A stretch of 64,000 nucleotides of DNA from PLGF01 sp052139695 (GTDB lineage: Bacteria; Verrucomicrobiota; Verrucomicrobiia; Limisphaerales; Palsa-1400). Numbering within the stretch: the stretch's first letter is position 1; each line of letters starts with the position of its first letter. Both the position numbers and the translations under genes were made by a program. The notes beneath the pieces are model-generated. The model saw only the letters and a list, made by a program, of their open reading frames with translations, ran no database searches and was not told the origin of the DNA. This document shows, piece by piece, positions 1-7,504 of the stretch. Where the stretch lies: positions 1 through 64,000 of the forward strand of contig JBKQWF010000019.1 of assembly GCA_052139695.1 (NCBI GenBank), written 5' to 3'.

Positions 1-48
1 ATTCCTTATGCCATCAGACCTTGCGAGTCCATAAAATCGCTACGTTCA

Positions 49-124
49 ACCGCCGTATGCGGAAAACCGCACGTACGGTGGTGTGGGAGGGGTGGCGGGC
101 GCAATCCCGTCACCTCGACCCGAT
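49..124 (+). mobile_element. 3' end of a group II intron (domains V and VI)
   Basis: Positions 49-82 fold into the 34-nt hairpin typical of group II intron domain V: a long stem closed by an AAAA tetraloop (63-66), with the CGT/AT bulge near 57-58 and 72-74. Positions 84-124 then form a second stem like domain VI (GGTGGCGGG at 91-99 pairing with CCCGTCACC at 106-114). An unpaired A at 118 lies 6 nt before a plausible 3' end in CGAT (121-124), the usual branch-point spacing. The intron body and any reverse transcriptase would lie left of the window. The sequence match is seen directly; the branch point and splice site are inferred. Confidence 0.72.
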
Positions 125-140
125 CCTGAATGGTTAGTAG

Positions 141-1682
141 TTAGAAAGCCCAATGAAAGCGGCCGCCGATCACGGAGACCGGGCCGCGGGCGCGGTTGTA
201 GGCGGGATCAATAATAAATTGATAGTCTGCCGAGACGTGGATGGATTTCCAGACAGCAAAGCTGTAGTAGCTTTCAAAGGCTTTTTCTAATCCGTAATTG
301 AGGGCACCGTCGCCGGCCAGAATGCCCTCGCCGCCGTCTTCAAAGAACTCTTGATGCACCTTTGAGAGAGCGCTGATGACGCAGGCTACGCCGTAGGTAT
401 CTTCAGGGCGTCGCCAAAGGTCTCCGTTCAGGCTCAGGCCCGCCGAGGCGCCCCGGTCCACGTCGGCATAGGCCCAGGCTTGGTTCTGGCCGTCGCTCCA
501 GCCCAGGCGCATGAAGAAGCCGGTGTCTTTCATGATCTCCTGTTCGAGGTTAAGGCAGACGCCGTATTTGTAACGATAAGCTTGCGACGAGTCGATGTCC
601 GCGGGCCGGATCGAACTGTCAATCGCATCCTGATAGCTTCCCATGTGGGCGCGATTGACGTAGGTCAAAAGGCGGACGGCGCCCGGATGCCGGTTGAGGG
701 TCAAGCGGCGCTCCAATTCGACGACCATGCCCCAGGCCCGCAAATAAGCGGGGTCCTCCGCCAAGCCGTTGGACTCGCGCGGCACCTGGAAAAAACCGTA
801 GCGCAAAACCCAGGGCGGTTGATACCACTCGAAGGCCAGCCCGCTGATAAATCCCAGACTGTTGGCGGGATAATCCCAGGCTTCGTTGCCGACGAGGGCC
901 CAATCTAAAAACTGCGTGGTCGGATCTCCGGCGTAAGCATTATTGTCAAATATATCAAGAACGCTCATTTCGCCCAATGTTATTACCAGGCGGGATTCGT
1001 CCTGTTTGCCGGGCAAATGGAGCGGGTCGTCGGGGACCTCCTGGGCCGCTCCGCCCAGGCCGATGGTTTGGCGGATAAACGCGCGGGCGAAAGTGGCGTC
1101 GGCGAGCCGGGCGCCGACCTTATAGGCCATGGCGCTGGGAAAAGCCTCGATTCCCAAGGTGTGATTAAAGCCGAACCCTTGCCAGGCCAGTCCGTCCACA
1201 TGCAGTTCGGCCCCGTGCCATAAACGCAGCCCGGCAAAGACATCGAAATCAACGGTTTCAGAGGAAGCGGGATGGTTGTCGAGGCTGTTTGGCCCCGAGT
1301 ATTGCGCGGAAAAACCGGGGTGCCACTGCACCACTTCTGTATTGGCAACATGCCAATTCCACCAGGGCGGCGCAGACTGGACGTTCGTGAGCGAAGCTGC
1401 GTCCTGAGCTGCCGCCATTCCGAACACGGCAACGGCAGCAACGACAAGAACTGACTTAACTTGATGAATCCGGAACAGTCCATGTTTCTTGGGGAGCGCG
1501 GGCGTCCCGCCCGCTGTTTTCGGCCTCTGGCCGAAAACTTTGCTGGCATGGTGTTGCAACGAAACCTTTACACAATCCTCTTTCCATGAACCGTCCACCG
1601 AAAAAAGAACCTCCTCTCCCCAACCCTCTCCTCCACAAGTGTGTGGAGGAGAGGGAGATGGAACAATGCACAATGGTTTCAT
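141..1682 (-). CDS. OprB-family carbohydrate-selective porin, N-terminus uncertain
   Basis: An outer-membrane beta-barrel of the OprB porin family, expected to pass sugars or other small solutes. Features include a hydrophobic export segment (about residues 75-92, ending AAAQ), many alternating aromatic strands, a GFFQVPRESNG-like strand, and a C-terminal Phe (HWAF) as in outer-membrane barrels. The frame is open to an ATG at 1682, but residues 1-70 translate the palindromic repeats at 1498-1538 and 1624-1655. The functional start is therefore probably close to 1478, where only CTG or other rare starts exist in this frame. An ATG at 1484 sits one frame away, so a small indel at the 5' end is possible. 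The family call is fairly secure; the start is not. Confidence 0.7.
   Translation of the reverse strand: MKPLCIVPSPSPPHTCGGEGWGEEVLFSVDGSWKEDCVKVSLQHHASKVFGQRPKTAGGTPALPKKHGLFRIHQVKSVLVVAAVAVFGMAAAQDAASLTNVQSAPPWWNWHVANTEVVQWHPGFSAQYSGPNSLDNHPASSETVDFDVFAGLRLWHGAELHVDGLAWQGFGFNHTLGIEAFPSAMAYKVGARLADATFARAFIRQTIGLGGAAQEVPDDPLHLPGKQDESRLVITLGEMSVLDIFDNNAYAGDPTTQFLDWALVGNEAWDYPANSLGFISGLAFEWYQPPWVLRYGFFQVPRESNGLAEDPAYLRAWGMVVELERRLTLNRHPGAVRLLTYVNRAHMGSYQDAIDSSIRPADIDSSQAYRYKYGVCLNLEQEIMKDTGFFMRLGWSDGQNQAWAYADVDRGASAGLSLNGDLWRRPEDTYGVACVISALSKVHQEFFEDGGEGILAGDGALNYGLEKAFESYYSFAVWKSIHVSADYQFIIDPAYNRARGPVSVIGGRFHWAF
1498..1538 (-). repeat. Double-hairpin palindromic repeat, copy A
   Basis: Two adjacent perfect hairpins: GTTTTCGGCC/GGCCGAAAAC (1516-1525 and 1529-1538, 3-nt loop) and GCGGGCG/CGCCCGC (1498-1504 and 1508-1514, loop GGA on the minus strand). 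Read on the minus strand it ends in GCGCTCCCC, as copy B does. It lies inside the nominal 5' end of the porin gene. It belongs with the elements at 1792-1832 and 39888-39928. Confidence 0.8.
1624..1655. repeat. Perfect 14-bp inverted repeat in a purine/pyrimidine-rich element
   Basis: CCCTCTCCTCCACA (1624-1637) and TGTGGAGGAGAGGG (1642-1655) are exact reverse complements around a 4-nt loop. Flanking tracts of the same C-T/G-A character occur at 1606-1623 and, in opposite orientation, at about 1720-1750. It could act as a bidirectional transcription barrier, but no T-run follows it on either strand. Confidence 0.75.
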
Positions 1683-1791
1683 GGGTTCAATGCGCGGATC
1701 GTTTCGGGGAAATCTCTCGCCGCTTTGAGGGGAGAGGGCAGGGGAGGGGTTCTTTGCAAAGCCATTTCTGTGACAGCACGCTAGTGGGAAG

Positions 1792-1832
1792 CCAGTCGGC
1801 GGGACGCCGACTGGAGCGACCGGGACGGTCGC
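1792..1832 (+). repeat. Double-hairpin palindromic repeat, copy B
   Basis: CCAGTCGGCG (1792-1801), loop GGA, CGCCGACTGG (1805-1814), then GCGACC (1816-1821), 5-nt loop GGGAC, GGTCGC (1827-1832), followed by GCTCCCC. Both stems are perfect. The layout matches the copy at 39888-39928, but the stem sequences differ in a compensatory way. Confidence 0.85.
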
Positions 1833-1947
1833 GCTCCCCGCCGTTATTTGAGTCTCTGTGGCCGAGTTTGTTGAGATTCATGGCACCGGCGCGAAGTGTT
1901 TAGGGTATCCATTGCCTAAAAGACAGCCAATTTATAGGACGAATCCG

Positions 1948-2556
1948 TTACTGAACGGAGATCTTCAGGAGTTCGTCGGATGTTTCCGCGCTGGGATGAT
2001 TTTCGGCGCGAGCGCCTGTCACCGTTGTGGGGTCGATGGCGGCGGCTTTGTTGTCTCCCAAGCTGGAGCGAATATAGGTCAAGACCGCCGCAATTTGCTC
2101 GTCATTGTAATTGTCGCGCCAAGGGGGCATGGTGAGATTCCATTCCTGGCCTTTGACAGTCACCGGGCCGGTCAGGCCATTTAAAGCGATGCGCACGATG
2201 CGATCGCCGTGCGGCGCCAATACCCATTCAGAGCCGACCAGCGGCGGCGCTTTGCCTTCTTGCCCCATGCCGTTGATTTGGTGGCACAGCTCGCAAGTCT
2301 TGTGGTAAATGTCCCGCCCCATGGCCCGTTTTCTGGCCTCAGGGTCTTGGGGATTGGCAGCCGCGACCTGCTCAAAGGATTCGTAAGGCGTATAAACCTC
2401 CGCGCTAAAGCCCCCCGCATGGTCGCTCAGATAAAGCTGGCTCCAGTAAAACAAGAGCGCGAAAAGAATGATGAGCCACATCGGAATCGAGGAATGGCCC
2501 ACCGACGGCTTGGCCTCGTCCTCTTGCGCGATTGGTTTTGGATCGTCAGCCATCAT
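1948..2556 (-). CDS. Monoheme membrane cytochrome c, CcoP-like, last gene of the ACIII operon
   Basis: A 202-residue membrane-anchored c-type cytochrome. One transmembrane helix (about residues 24-44) leads to a periplasmic domain with CELCH (C88, C91, H92) and a likely axial Met in TMPPW (M143). It has one heme, whereas classical CcoP has two, so 'CcoP-like' describes position and size rather than proven identity. Its ATG overlaps the stop of the CcoO gene in an ATGA, so translation is probably coupled. It should accept electrons from the CcoO-like or ActE cytochromes and pass them on. The residues after about 170 have no recognisable motif. Confidence 0.85.
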   Translation of the reverse strand: MMADDPKPIAQEDEAKPSVGHSSIPMWLIILFALLFYWSQLYLSDHAGGFSAEVYTPYESFEQVAAANPQDPEARKRAMGRDIYHKTCELCHQINGMGQEGKAPPLVGSEWVLAPHGDRIVRIALNGLTGPVTVKGQEWNLTMPPWRDNYNDEQIAAVLTYIRSSLGDNKAAAIDPTTVTGARAENHPSAETSDELLKISVQ

Positions 2557-3233
2557 TTGGCGGGAACGTTGGTCCGAAGCAGCGCGGCGGCGTTGGTCGG
2601 GCGGGCTGGCGGTGGTGGCGCTTCAAAAAGGTATCCTTCCTGGCGAAGGCCCATCAGATAAGCTGCCAGAGCCAGCGCCTGCGGCCGCGGAATGATTTCA
2701 TAACCGGCGGGTGGAGCAATCTGTTCGGGCAAAACGAGGGCATCACGCGACGGGAAAGACTGAATTTTCCGCTTTTCAAACAAGTAACGGTAAGGCGGCA
2801 TGACGGAGCCACGGATGATGGAATTCGGGTCGTAGAGCCGCAGCAAAATGCCGTTGAGGTCGGAGCGTCGGCCGTAATTGGCTAAATCCGGCCCAATGCG
2901 GACCGTCCCGAGCATGACGGGCCGTTCGTAAAGATAATCTTCAGCCAGGCTGCGGCGCGCGCCCCAGCCGCGACGAGTGTCCGAGCCGAGTTCCAGGGGA
3001 CGGACCATTTGTGTGTGGCAGGCGGCGCAGCCGTTGGCGCGATAGACTTCTTCACCCTGGTGGGCGTCGCCGGGTTCCGCCAGCGGATAGGCTTGGGGGG
3101 AGGCGTCACCCACGACCACGGTATTGGTTTGGGCCAGATGCCCGATTTGCAATTCCGGCCCCATGACAAAGCTGAGCCAGGAAACGGCCATGGTGGCGAA
3201 CAATCCGAGGAAGAGCAACGGGCCGCTATTCAT
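2553..3233 (-). CDS. ccoO: cbb3-type oxidase subunit II (CcoO-like) cytochrome c
   Basis: A 226-residue monoheme cytochrome with one N-terminal membrane helix (about residues 3-24). The heme site is CAACHTQMVRP (C69, C72, H73), with the CHTQM-x-RP signature of CcoO. The matching GPDLAxxGRRSD and MPPYRYL segments follow, with M145 the probable sixth ligand. The ATG at 3233 was chosen because it forms an ATGA overlap with the preceding gene; an upstream in-frame start at 3275 would lie inside that gene. In cbb3 oxidases this subunit passes electrons to CcoN. Here its partner CcoN lacks heme ligands, so the electron acceptor is unclear. Confidence 0.88.
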   Translation of the reverse strand: MNSGPLLFLGLFATMAVSWLSFVMGPELQIGHLAQTNTVVVGDASPQAYPLAEPGDAHQGEEVYRANGCAACHTQMVRPLELGSDTRRGWGARRSLAEDYLYERPVMLGTVRIGPDLANYGRRSDLNGILLRLYDPNSIIRGSVMPPYRYLFEKRKIQSFPSRDALVLPEQIAPPAGYEIIPRPQALALAAYLMGLRQEGYLFEAPPPPARPTNAAALLRTNVPAK

Positions 3234-4681
3234 GAGTCCCTCCTTTGGCACGGGAATGAAGACGTTGCCCAGCACTGGCGGCAGACCTGTGCCATGAGGC
3301 GGGCAAAATTAACGCCGAAAAGAACCGTGCCCACCGCCAGGAGCAAATCACCCAGGGTGCTCACGCGGAGGGGGAGCATGGTGCCTCGCATTACTTCCGG
3401 GAAGGTGTGCTGGGCGTCCGCCAGGAGGATTCCCTGGCCAACGCCGCAAACCAGGAGTGAAACATAAACAATCAGGACTCCGAATACAGTCAAGTATAAA
3501 TGGGCCTTGAGCAGGCGCGGACACCAGGCGCTTTCGTCCAAATTAACCAGACGCGGAATGATGTAATAGGCGGCCCCAAAAAAGCTGAAGGCGAAAAAGC
3601 CGTAATGGAACAAATACTTTTGCGCGACTCCAAACCAAGTCAGGCCAGTGATGGCGCTGACGTGCGGCAGCACCCCGACAATTTGCTGCGCGCCGGCAAT
3701 AAACCAGAAAGTCAGGCCGATGTAGAAGAAACGCACCGCCGGAACGGTGTCGAGCCGGTTGATGTCCAGGCGGACTGTCTGATAAAAATTGGCGGCGACC
3801 GAGAGCAGAGGAATCGCGGTGAAAACCGTCCCGATCACGCCGAGGCTGATGATCCAGGAGGGCAGGGGAGCGCCGTCCGGAATCCCGCCCCAACTGCCAA
3901 AGAGCGCCAAAGTCCAAAACGCCATGACCGCAAGCTGATAACTGTACAAGGGCCGTCCGAGGAGTTTGGGAACCAGATAAAAGGCCGGGGCCAGTCCGGC
4001 AAAACCCAGGAAGACATTGCTAAAGTTATGCGCATACCACCAGGCGATCAGGGCTTGCAGGGTGCCGCGAACCGGCCATTGCAGCAGCAGGAGCGCCGCC
4101 GTCGAAAAAATCCATGGAAACCAGAAGATGGATCCGAGAACAAACCACTGGGAGGGATAAAGCGGCCCCTCCTGGCGCTGATGAAATGTCAGGAGGCCGC
4201 ACAAACCACTCATAAGATAACCTGCCGCCAGGAGCGGGATGCAATAGGCCGGCATCTCGAACGTTTCGTAACCGGTGCTGTCACCGCAAAAGATCGCCAC
4301 AACCCCAATAGTCACTGTGAGGTTCCAAATGAAGGTGCCCAAAAAAACGAGGGCCGGGCCTGCCAGGCTGGCGCGGCCCAACTGACACAGCAGCCACAGC
4401 CCGACGCCCAGCGCGGCGGGCAGGCCAAAGCCGTAGAGCAAGGAAGCGTTTTGCGCGGCATGAAGCCGCCCGAAGGTCCAGCAAGGTTCGCTCGCGAGAA
4501 AGCCCGGCGCGTGAAACTTGAGCGAGGCGAGAAATCCCAAAAAAGTGGCGACAATCAACCAGCAGATCGCGCTGAAAAAAAGGTAGAGAAAGGGGGCCGG
4601 ACATATTTTCCCGCTCAGCGCCGGCGATGACCGCGGGGGCTGGACCTGGACTGCGGGCGCTGGGGCAGGAGTCGCGCTCAT
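3230..4681 (-). CDS. CcoN-like heme-copper oxidase subunit I lacking most metal ligands
   Basis: A 483-residue polytopic membrane protein with about 12 helices. It is recognisably CcoN-related through FGRL (70-73), WWYAHN (214-219), VPKLLGRPLYSY (237-248), FFGAAYYIIPRL (367-378), KAHLYL (392-397) and CGVGQG (412-417). By-eye alignment to the CcoN consensus shows only H218 (CuB ligand 1) conserved. The low-spin heme His becomes Q78, the adjacent CuB His-His pair is replaced around I267-D269, and the H-x-H that binds both hemes becomes Q354-K-Y356. Oxygen reduction at this subunit is therefore unlikely. The ATG at 4681 has AGGTGG 8 nt upstream; a GTG at 4693 is the alternative. It lies between a small membrane protein and CcoO in one operon. 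Confidence 0.85.
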   Translation of the reverse strand: MSATPAPAPAVQVQPPRSSPALSGKICPAPFLYLFFSAICWLIVATFLGFLASLKFHAPGFLASEPCWTFGRLHAAQNASLLYGFGLPAALGVGLWLLCQLGRASLAGPALVFLGTFIWNLTVTIGVVAIFCGDSTGYETFEMPAYCIPLLAAGYLMSGLCGLLTFHQRQEGPLYPSQWFVLGSIFWFPWIFSTAALLLLQWPVRGTLQALIAWWYAHNFSNVFLGFAGLAPAFYLVPKLLGRPLYSYQLAVMAFWTLALFGSWGGIPDGAPLPSWIISLGVIGTVFTAIPLLSVAANFYQTVRLDINRLDTVPAVRFFYIGLTFWFIAGAQQIVGVLPHVSAITGLTWFGVAQKYLFHYGFFAFSFFGAAYYIIPRLVNLDESAWCPRLLKAHLYLTVFGVLIVYVSLLVCGVGQGILLADAQHTFPEVMRGTMLPLRVSTLGDLLLAVGTVLFGVNFARLMAQVCRQCWATSSFPCQRRDS

Positions 4682-4693
4682 GGGCGGGGCCAC

Positions 4694-5071
4694 CTATTCG
4701 TATTCATTCTTCTTTTCCGGCGGCTTGGGTGCCGGGGCAAATTCCTTGGCCGCGCGAGCCATGAGGTTGGAGCGTCCGGCCGCCGGGTCTTGCCATTCAT
4801 CCAAAATCAATTCCTTGGCGCGTTCGATGGGAACGCGCACGAAACCCCTGGCCTGGTCCTGCCAATCATATTTTTCCAGGAGAGGCGCGTTGGCGGTTTT
4901 GAAATCAGCCAGGATTTGCAGGCGCTCCGCGGAGCGGCTGGCCGTCAGGGAGGGCGTTTTGGCGTAGGAGCGCATCAGCCACACCAGCAGGGCCATGACG
5001 GCAAAGGTCCCCAGAAAGCCAAGGACGTAAGCGCCGCAGGAAGATTTTTGGCAGCAGGAATCTGAGTTCAT
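4694..5071 (-). CDS. Small cysteine-bearing membrane protein between ActF and CcoN-like
   Basis: A 125-residue protein not recognised by family. Its N-terminus carries three cysteines (CC at 6-7, C12), followed by one transmembrane helix (about 14-35) and a charged domain rich in Glu, Arg and Lys that contains a DWQDQARGFVRVPIERA segment. That last pattern resembles segments described in ACIII gene clusters as small accessory proteins, where a conserved RVPIxxAM-type motif is seen. The start overlaps the actF stop by 4 bases and the stop abuts the CcoN gene. Position and coupling argue for an accessory or assembly role in the ACIII/oxidase complex. Whether the cysteines bind metal cannot be told from sequence. 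Confidence 0.75.
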   Translation of the reverse strand: MNSDSCCQKSSCGAYVLGFLGTFAVMALLVWLMRSYAKTPSLTASRSAERLQILADFKTANAPLLEKYDWQDQARGFVRVPIERAKELILDEWQDPAAGRSNLMARAAKEFAPAPKPPEKKNEYE

Positions 5072-6306
5072 TTGGCCTCGTGGGGTGCAACGGAGATGTC
5101 GCTGGCCGGCGGGACATAAACGTCCAGCGCTTCAGCCATGCGCGGATCTTTGAGAGGATAGACCCGGTAACGGCACAATGAGCCGATGTAAACTTTCATC
5201 AGGATGCCGACGAAGAGCAGCACGCAGCCCAAGTCCGAAAGCAAGCCGGGATTCAGGATGGTATGGGGATGCACCGCCGGCGTGATTTGGAACTCCAAAT
5301 CCACAAAGTGCATCAGCCAGGCCCACGCCGCCAACGGCAGCATCGTGACCAATTTCAGTTTGAAATCAATCCGCAGCAACATGACAAACGGGATGAAGAA
5401 GTGGCCGAAGATAATAATGTATTTGCCGACGGCATCCCAGGTCCCTTGTTCGCGCAGAAGGTACCAGAAGGTCTCCTCCGGCATGTTGGCATTCCAGATG
5501 ATGAAGTATTGCGAGAAGTTGACGTAGGCCCAGAAAACGGTGAAGGCCAGGAAGAGAGAACCAATCATGTAAAAGGTTTTCTCTTTGACCAGGTTGCGCA
5601 GGGCGCTGGTCTTTTGCAGGATGAGCGTAATCACATAGACGGTGGGAAGGGTCACCCAGACGGAGGAGGCAAAATAAGTGACGCCATACATGGTGGAATA
5701 CCATTCGTCCATCAGCCCTTTCATCCACATGATGGCAGCCAGGGTGAGGGTCACCGCGAAGAGCACAACGCCCGAGGCGGCGTAGAAGCGCATGCGGCGG
5801 GTGCATTCCACGGAACCCGTTTCGTCCTGGAGCAACGACCAGTAGCGGAGACGGTTGGAATAGAGCCACCAAATGCCGAACATAATCGCCGCCACCGCGT
5901 AATACCCTCCCGAGGTAAAGAGCGGATATTTGGAAGCCAGGGCGCGATCGGGGTGAACTTCGCGCATCCACGGATAGATGGTCTTGGCGAGGAAGGCGAT
6001 GGGCAAAAATAGAATGATCATGGGCGGCCCGAGGAGGCAGGCCAGGTGTTCGCAAAGGCGGCGGGTCGGCACCGACCAACTGGCGTCAAATAAATGATGC
6101 ACGATGACCAAGAACAATCCGCCCAGGCAGAGGCTGAGGCAAAACATGAAGCCCAGCAACCAGGAGAAGCCTAATTGCTTCAAGCCCAGCCCGCTGGTCG
6201 CGACGCCAAGGATGACGCCAATGGCGCCGGCCACGATCATGATCAACGGCACATTCCGATACTTTGACAAATCCAGTCCGGGCACGGCTGCGGAATGAGG
6301 GTTCAT
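5068..6306 (-). CDS. actF: Alternative complex III, quinol-interacting membrane subunit ActF
   Basis: A 412-residue integral membrane protein with about ten hydrophobic helices, matching ActF, the second large NrfD-like membrane subunit of alternative complex III. It begins with a soluble stretch containing NVPLIMIVAGAIG, and an early helix carries VHHLFDASWSVPTRR, typical of this family. It should help bind and oxidise menaquinol or another quinol together with ActC, feeding the iron-sulfur and heme subunits. It follows actE with a 2-base gap and overlaps the next gene by 4 bases. The C-terminus has a soluble tail (YVPPASDISV) as in other ActF proteins. Confidence 0.92.
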   Translation of the reverse strand: MNPHSAAVPGLDLSKYRNVPLIMIVAGAIGVILGVATSGLGLKQLGFSWLLGFMFCLSLCLGGLFLVIVHHLFDASWSVPTRRLCEHLACLLGPPMIILFLPIAFLAKTIYPWMREVHPDRALASKYPLFTSGGYYAVAAIMFGIWWLYSNRLRYWSLLQDETGSVECTRRMRFYAASGVVLFAVTLTLAAIMWMKGLMDEWYSTMYGVTYFASSVWVTLPTVYVITLILQKTSALRNLVKEKTFYMIGSLFLAFTVFWAYVNFSQYFIIWNANMPEETFWYLLREQGTWDAVGKYIIIFGHFFIPFVMLLRIDFKLKLVTMLPLAAWAWLMHFVDLEFQITPAVHPHTILNPGLLSDLGCVLLFVGILMKVYIGSLCRYRVYPLKDPRMAEALDVYVPPASDISVAPHEAK

Positions 6307-6308
6307 AA

Positions 6309-6974
6309 CTATTTCGTAAAGGGTGTGCGGTCCGGCGCGGGCACGTCTTGAGACGTCGCCAATTGGCTGCGCTGGAGGGCGCGCACATAGGCAATAATGG
6401 CCCAGCGGTCCTCGACCGGGACGTTCGGACCGTAGGCCCCCATTAAATTCTTGCCGTGGGTGATGGTGTTGAAAATCTCGCCGTCGGTCATGTCGATAAG
6501 GAGCTTATCATGGAAATTGGCCATGGCGACCAAGCCGTATTTGCTCACGATGCCTTTGCCGTCACCGGCCGGACCGTGGCAAGGCAGGCAATTGATCTGG
6601 TAGCGTTGCTGCCCGCGGTCGAGCAACTGGCGCGTAATCGGGAGGGGATTGACCGGCACCCAGTTCGTCGTTCCGGTGATCTTTCCGGTGTTAATGGGCG
6701 CGTCTTCGTAAGCATAGGCGGGTTTGCCGTTAACGGTCAGGACGTGGCCGTTAAGCTGGTAAGGCCCGCTGTGAGCCACCGTTCCCACCGGGACCAGGCG
6801 CGAGGACCATTGGTCAGGGAAAAAGTCGCTGGGAGTTTGGGGGCGCACTTTGTTCTGGCGCACCATGTCGGGAAACAGCTCGATGGGCGGGCGGCGCGAG
6901 ATGCTGCCGCGGAAGCCGCAAATGCCCACCAGAGCAATGCCACTGATAACAAAAATGAGGAGAAAGTAGCGCAT
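6309..6974 (-). CDS. actE: Alternative complex III, monoheme cytochrome c subunit ActE
   Basis: A 221-residue membrane-anchored cytochrome. The N-terminal helix (about residues 2-20) is followed by RPPIELFPDM, a segment typical of ActE, and a heme site CLPCHGPAGDGKG. A likely Met ligand lies in NLMGAYGPNV near the C-terminus. The ATG at 6974 overlaps the actD stop by one base (TAATG). The longer open frame upstream only reads across actD in another phase and was rejected. It should pass electrons from the pentaheme ActA toward the downstream cytochromes. Confidence 0.92.
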   Translation of the reverse strand: MRYFLLIFVISGIALVGICGFRGSISRRPPIELFPDMVRQNKVRPQTPSDFFPDQWSSRLVPVGTVAHSGPYQLNGHVLTVNGKPAYAYEDAPINTGKITGTTNWVPVNPLPITRQLLDRGQQRYQINCLPCHGPAGDGKGIVSKYGLVAMANFHDKLLIDMTDGEIFNTITHGKNLMGAYGPNVPVEDRWAIIAYVRALQRSQLATSQDVPAPDRTPFTK

Positions 6975-7504
6975 TATTCCTCTACCAATTCGATGTGCCG
7001 GCTGCCCAGCGATTCGAGCAAACGGCGAGTCTCGGCCTCGGAGTATTTGGGGTCGCTGGTTTCGATCACGACAAAAAAGCGGTCGTGCGTGGCGAGGGCG
7101 AAGCGGCGGTTTTTGAGCAAAGGATGGTGCAGCCGCGGCAGCCGGTTGAGGAAAAGCATGCCCAGCAACGCCCCGAAGGATCCAAACAGAATGGTCAGCT
7201 CGTAAGAGGGCGGAAAGGCGGCAAACGGGCTGAACATCGGCTTGCCGCCAATGACGATGGGATAATTCAGGGCATTCATGTACCAGATCATCAACATGCC
7301 GGTGGTGTAACCGGTGCATCCGCCAATGAAGGAAAACCATCCGACCTTCGAGTTTTTGATACCCATGGCCTGGTCCATGCCGTGAATGGGGAACGGCGAA
7401 AACACGTCCCAAAAATGAAAGCCCGTTTCGTGGACTTTTTCCGCCGCGTGCAGGACGGCGGCGGGGGTTTCAAATTCCGCCATGATGGCGTAAGCGGCTG
7501 GCAT
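6974..7504 (-). CDS. actD: Alternative complex III subunit ActD (DUF3341)
   Basis: A 176-residue protein of the DUF3341/ActD family. The N-terminal domain contains AEKVHETGFHFWDVFSPFP, the family hallmark, followed by PIHGMDQAMG. Two membrane helices (about residues 55-78 and 98-120) come next, then a cytoplasmic C-terminal domain. ActD is a structural membrane subunit of alternative complex III with no cofactor. It overlaps actC and actE by one base each. Confidence 0.93.
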   Translation of the reverse strand: MPAAYAIMAEFETPAAVLHAAEKVHETGFHFWDVFSPFPIHGMDQAMGIKNSKVGWFSFIGGCTGYTTGMLMIWYMNALNYPIVIGGKPMFSPFAAFPPSYELTILFGSFGALLGMLFLNRLPRLHHPLLKNRRFALATHDRFFVVIETSDPKYSEAETRRLLESLGSRHIELVEE

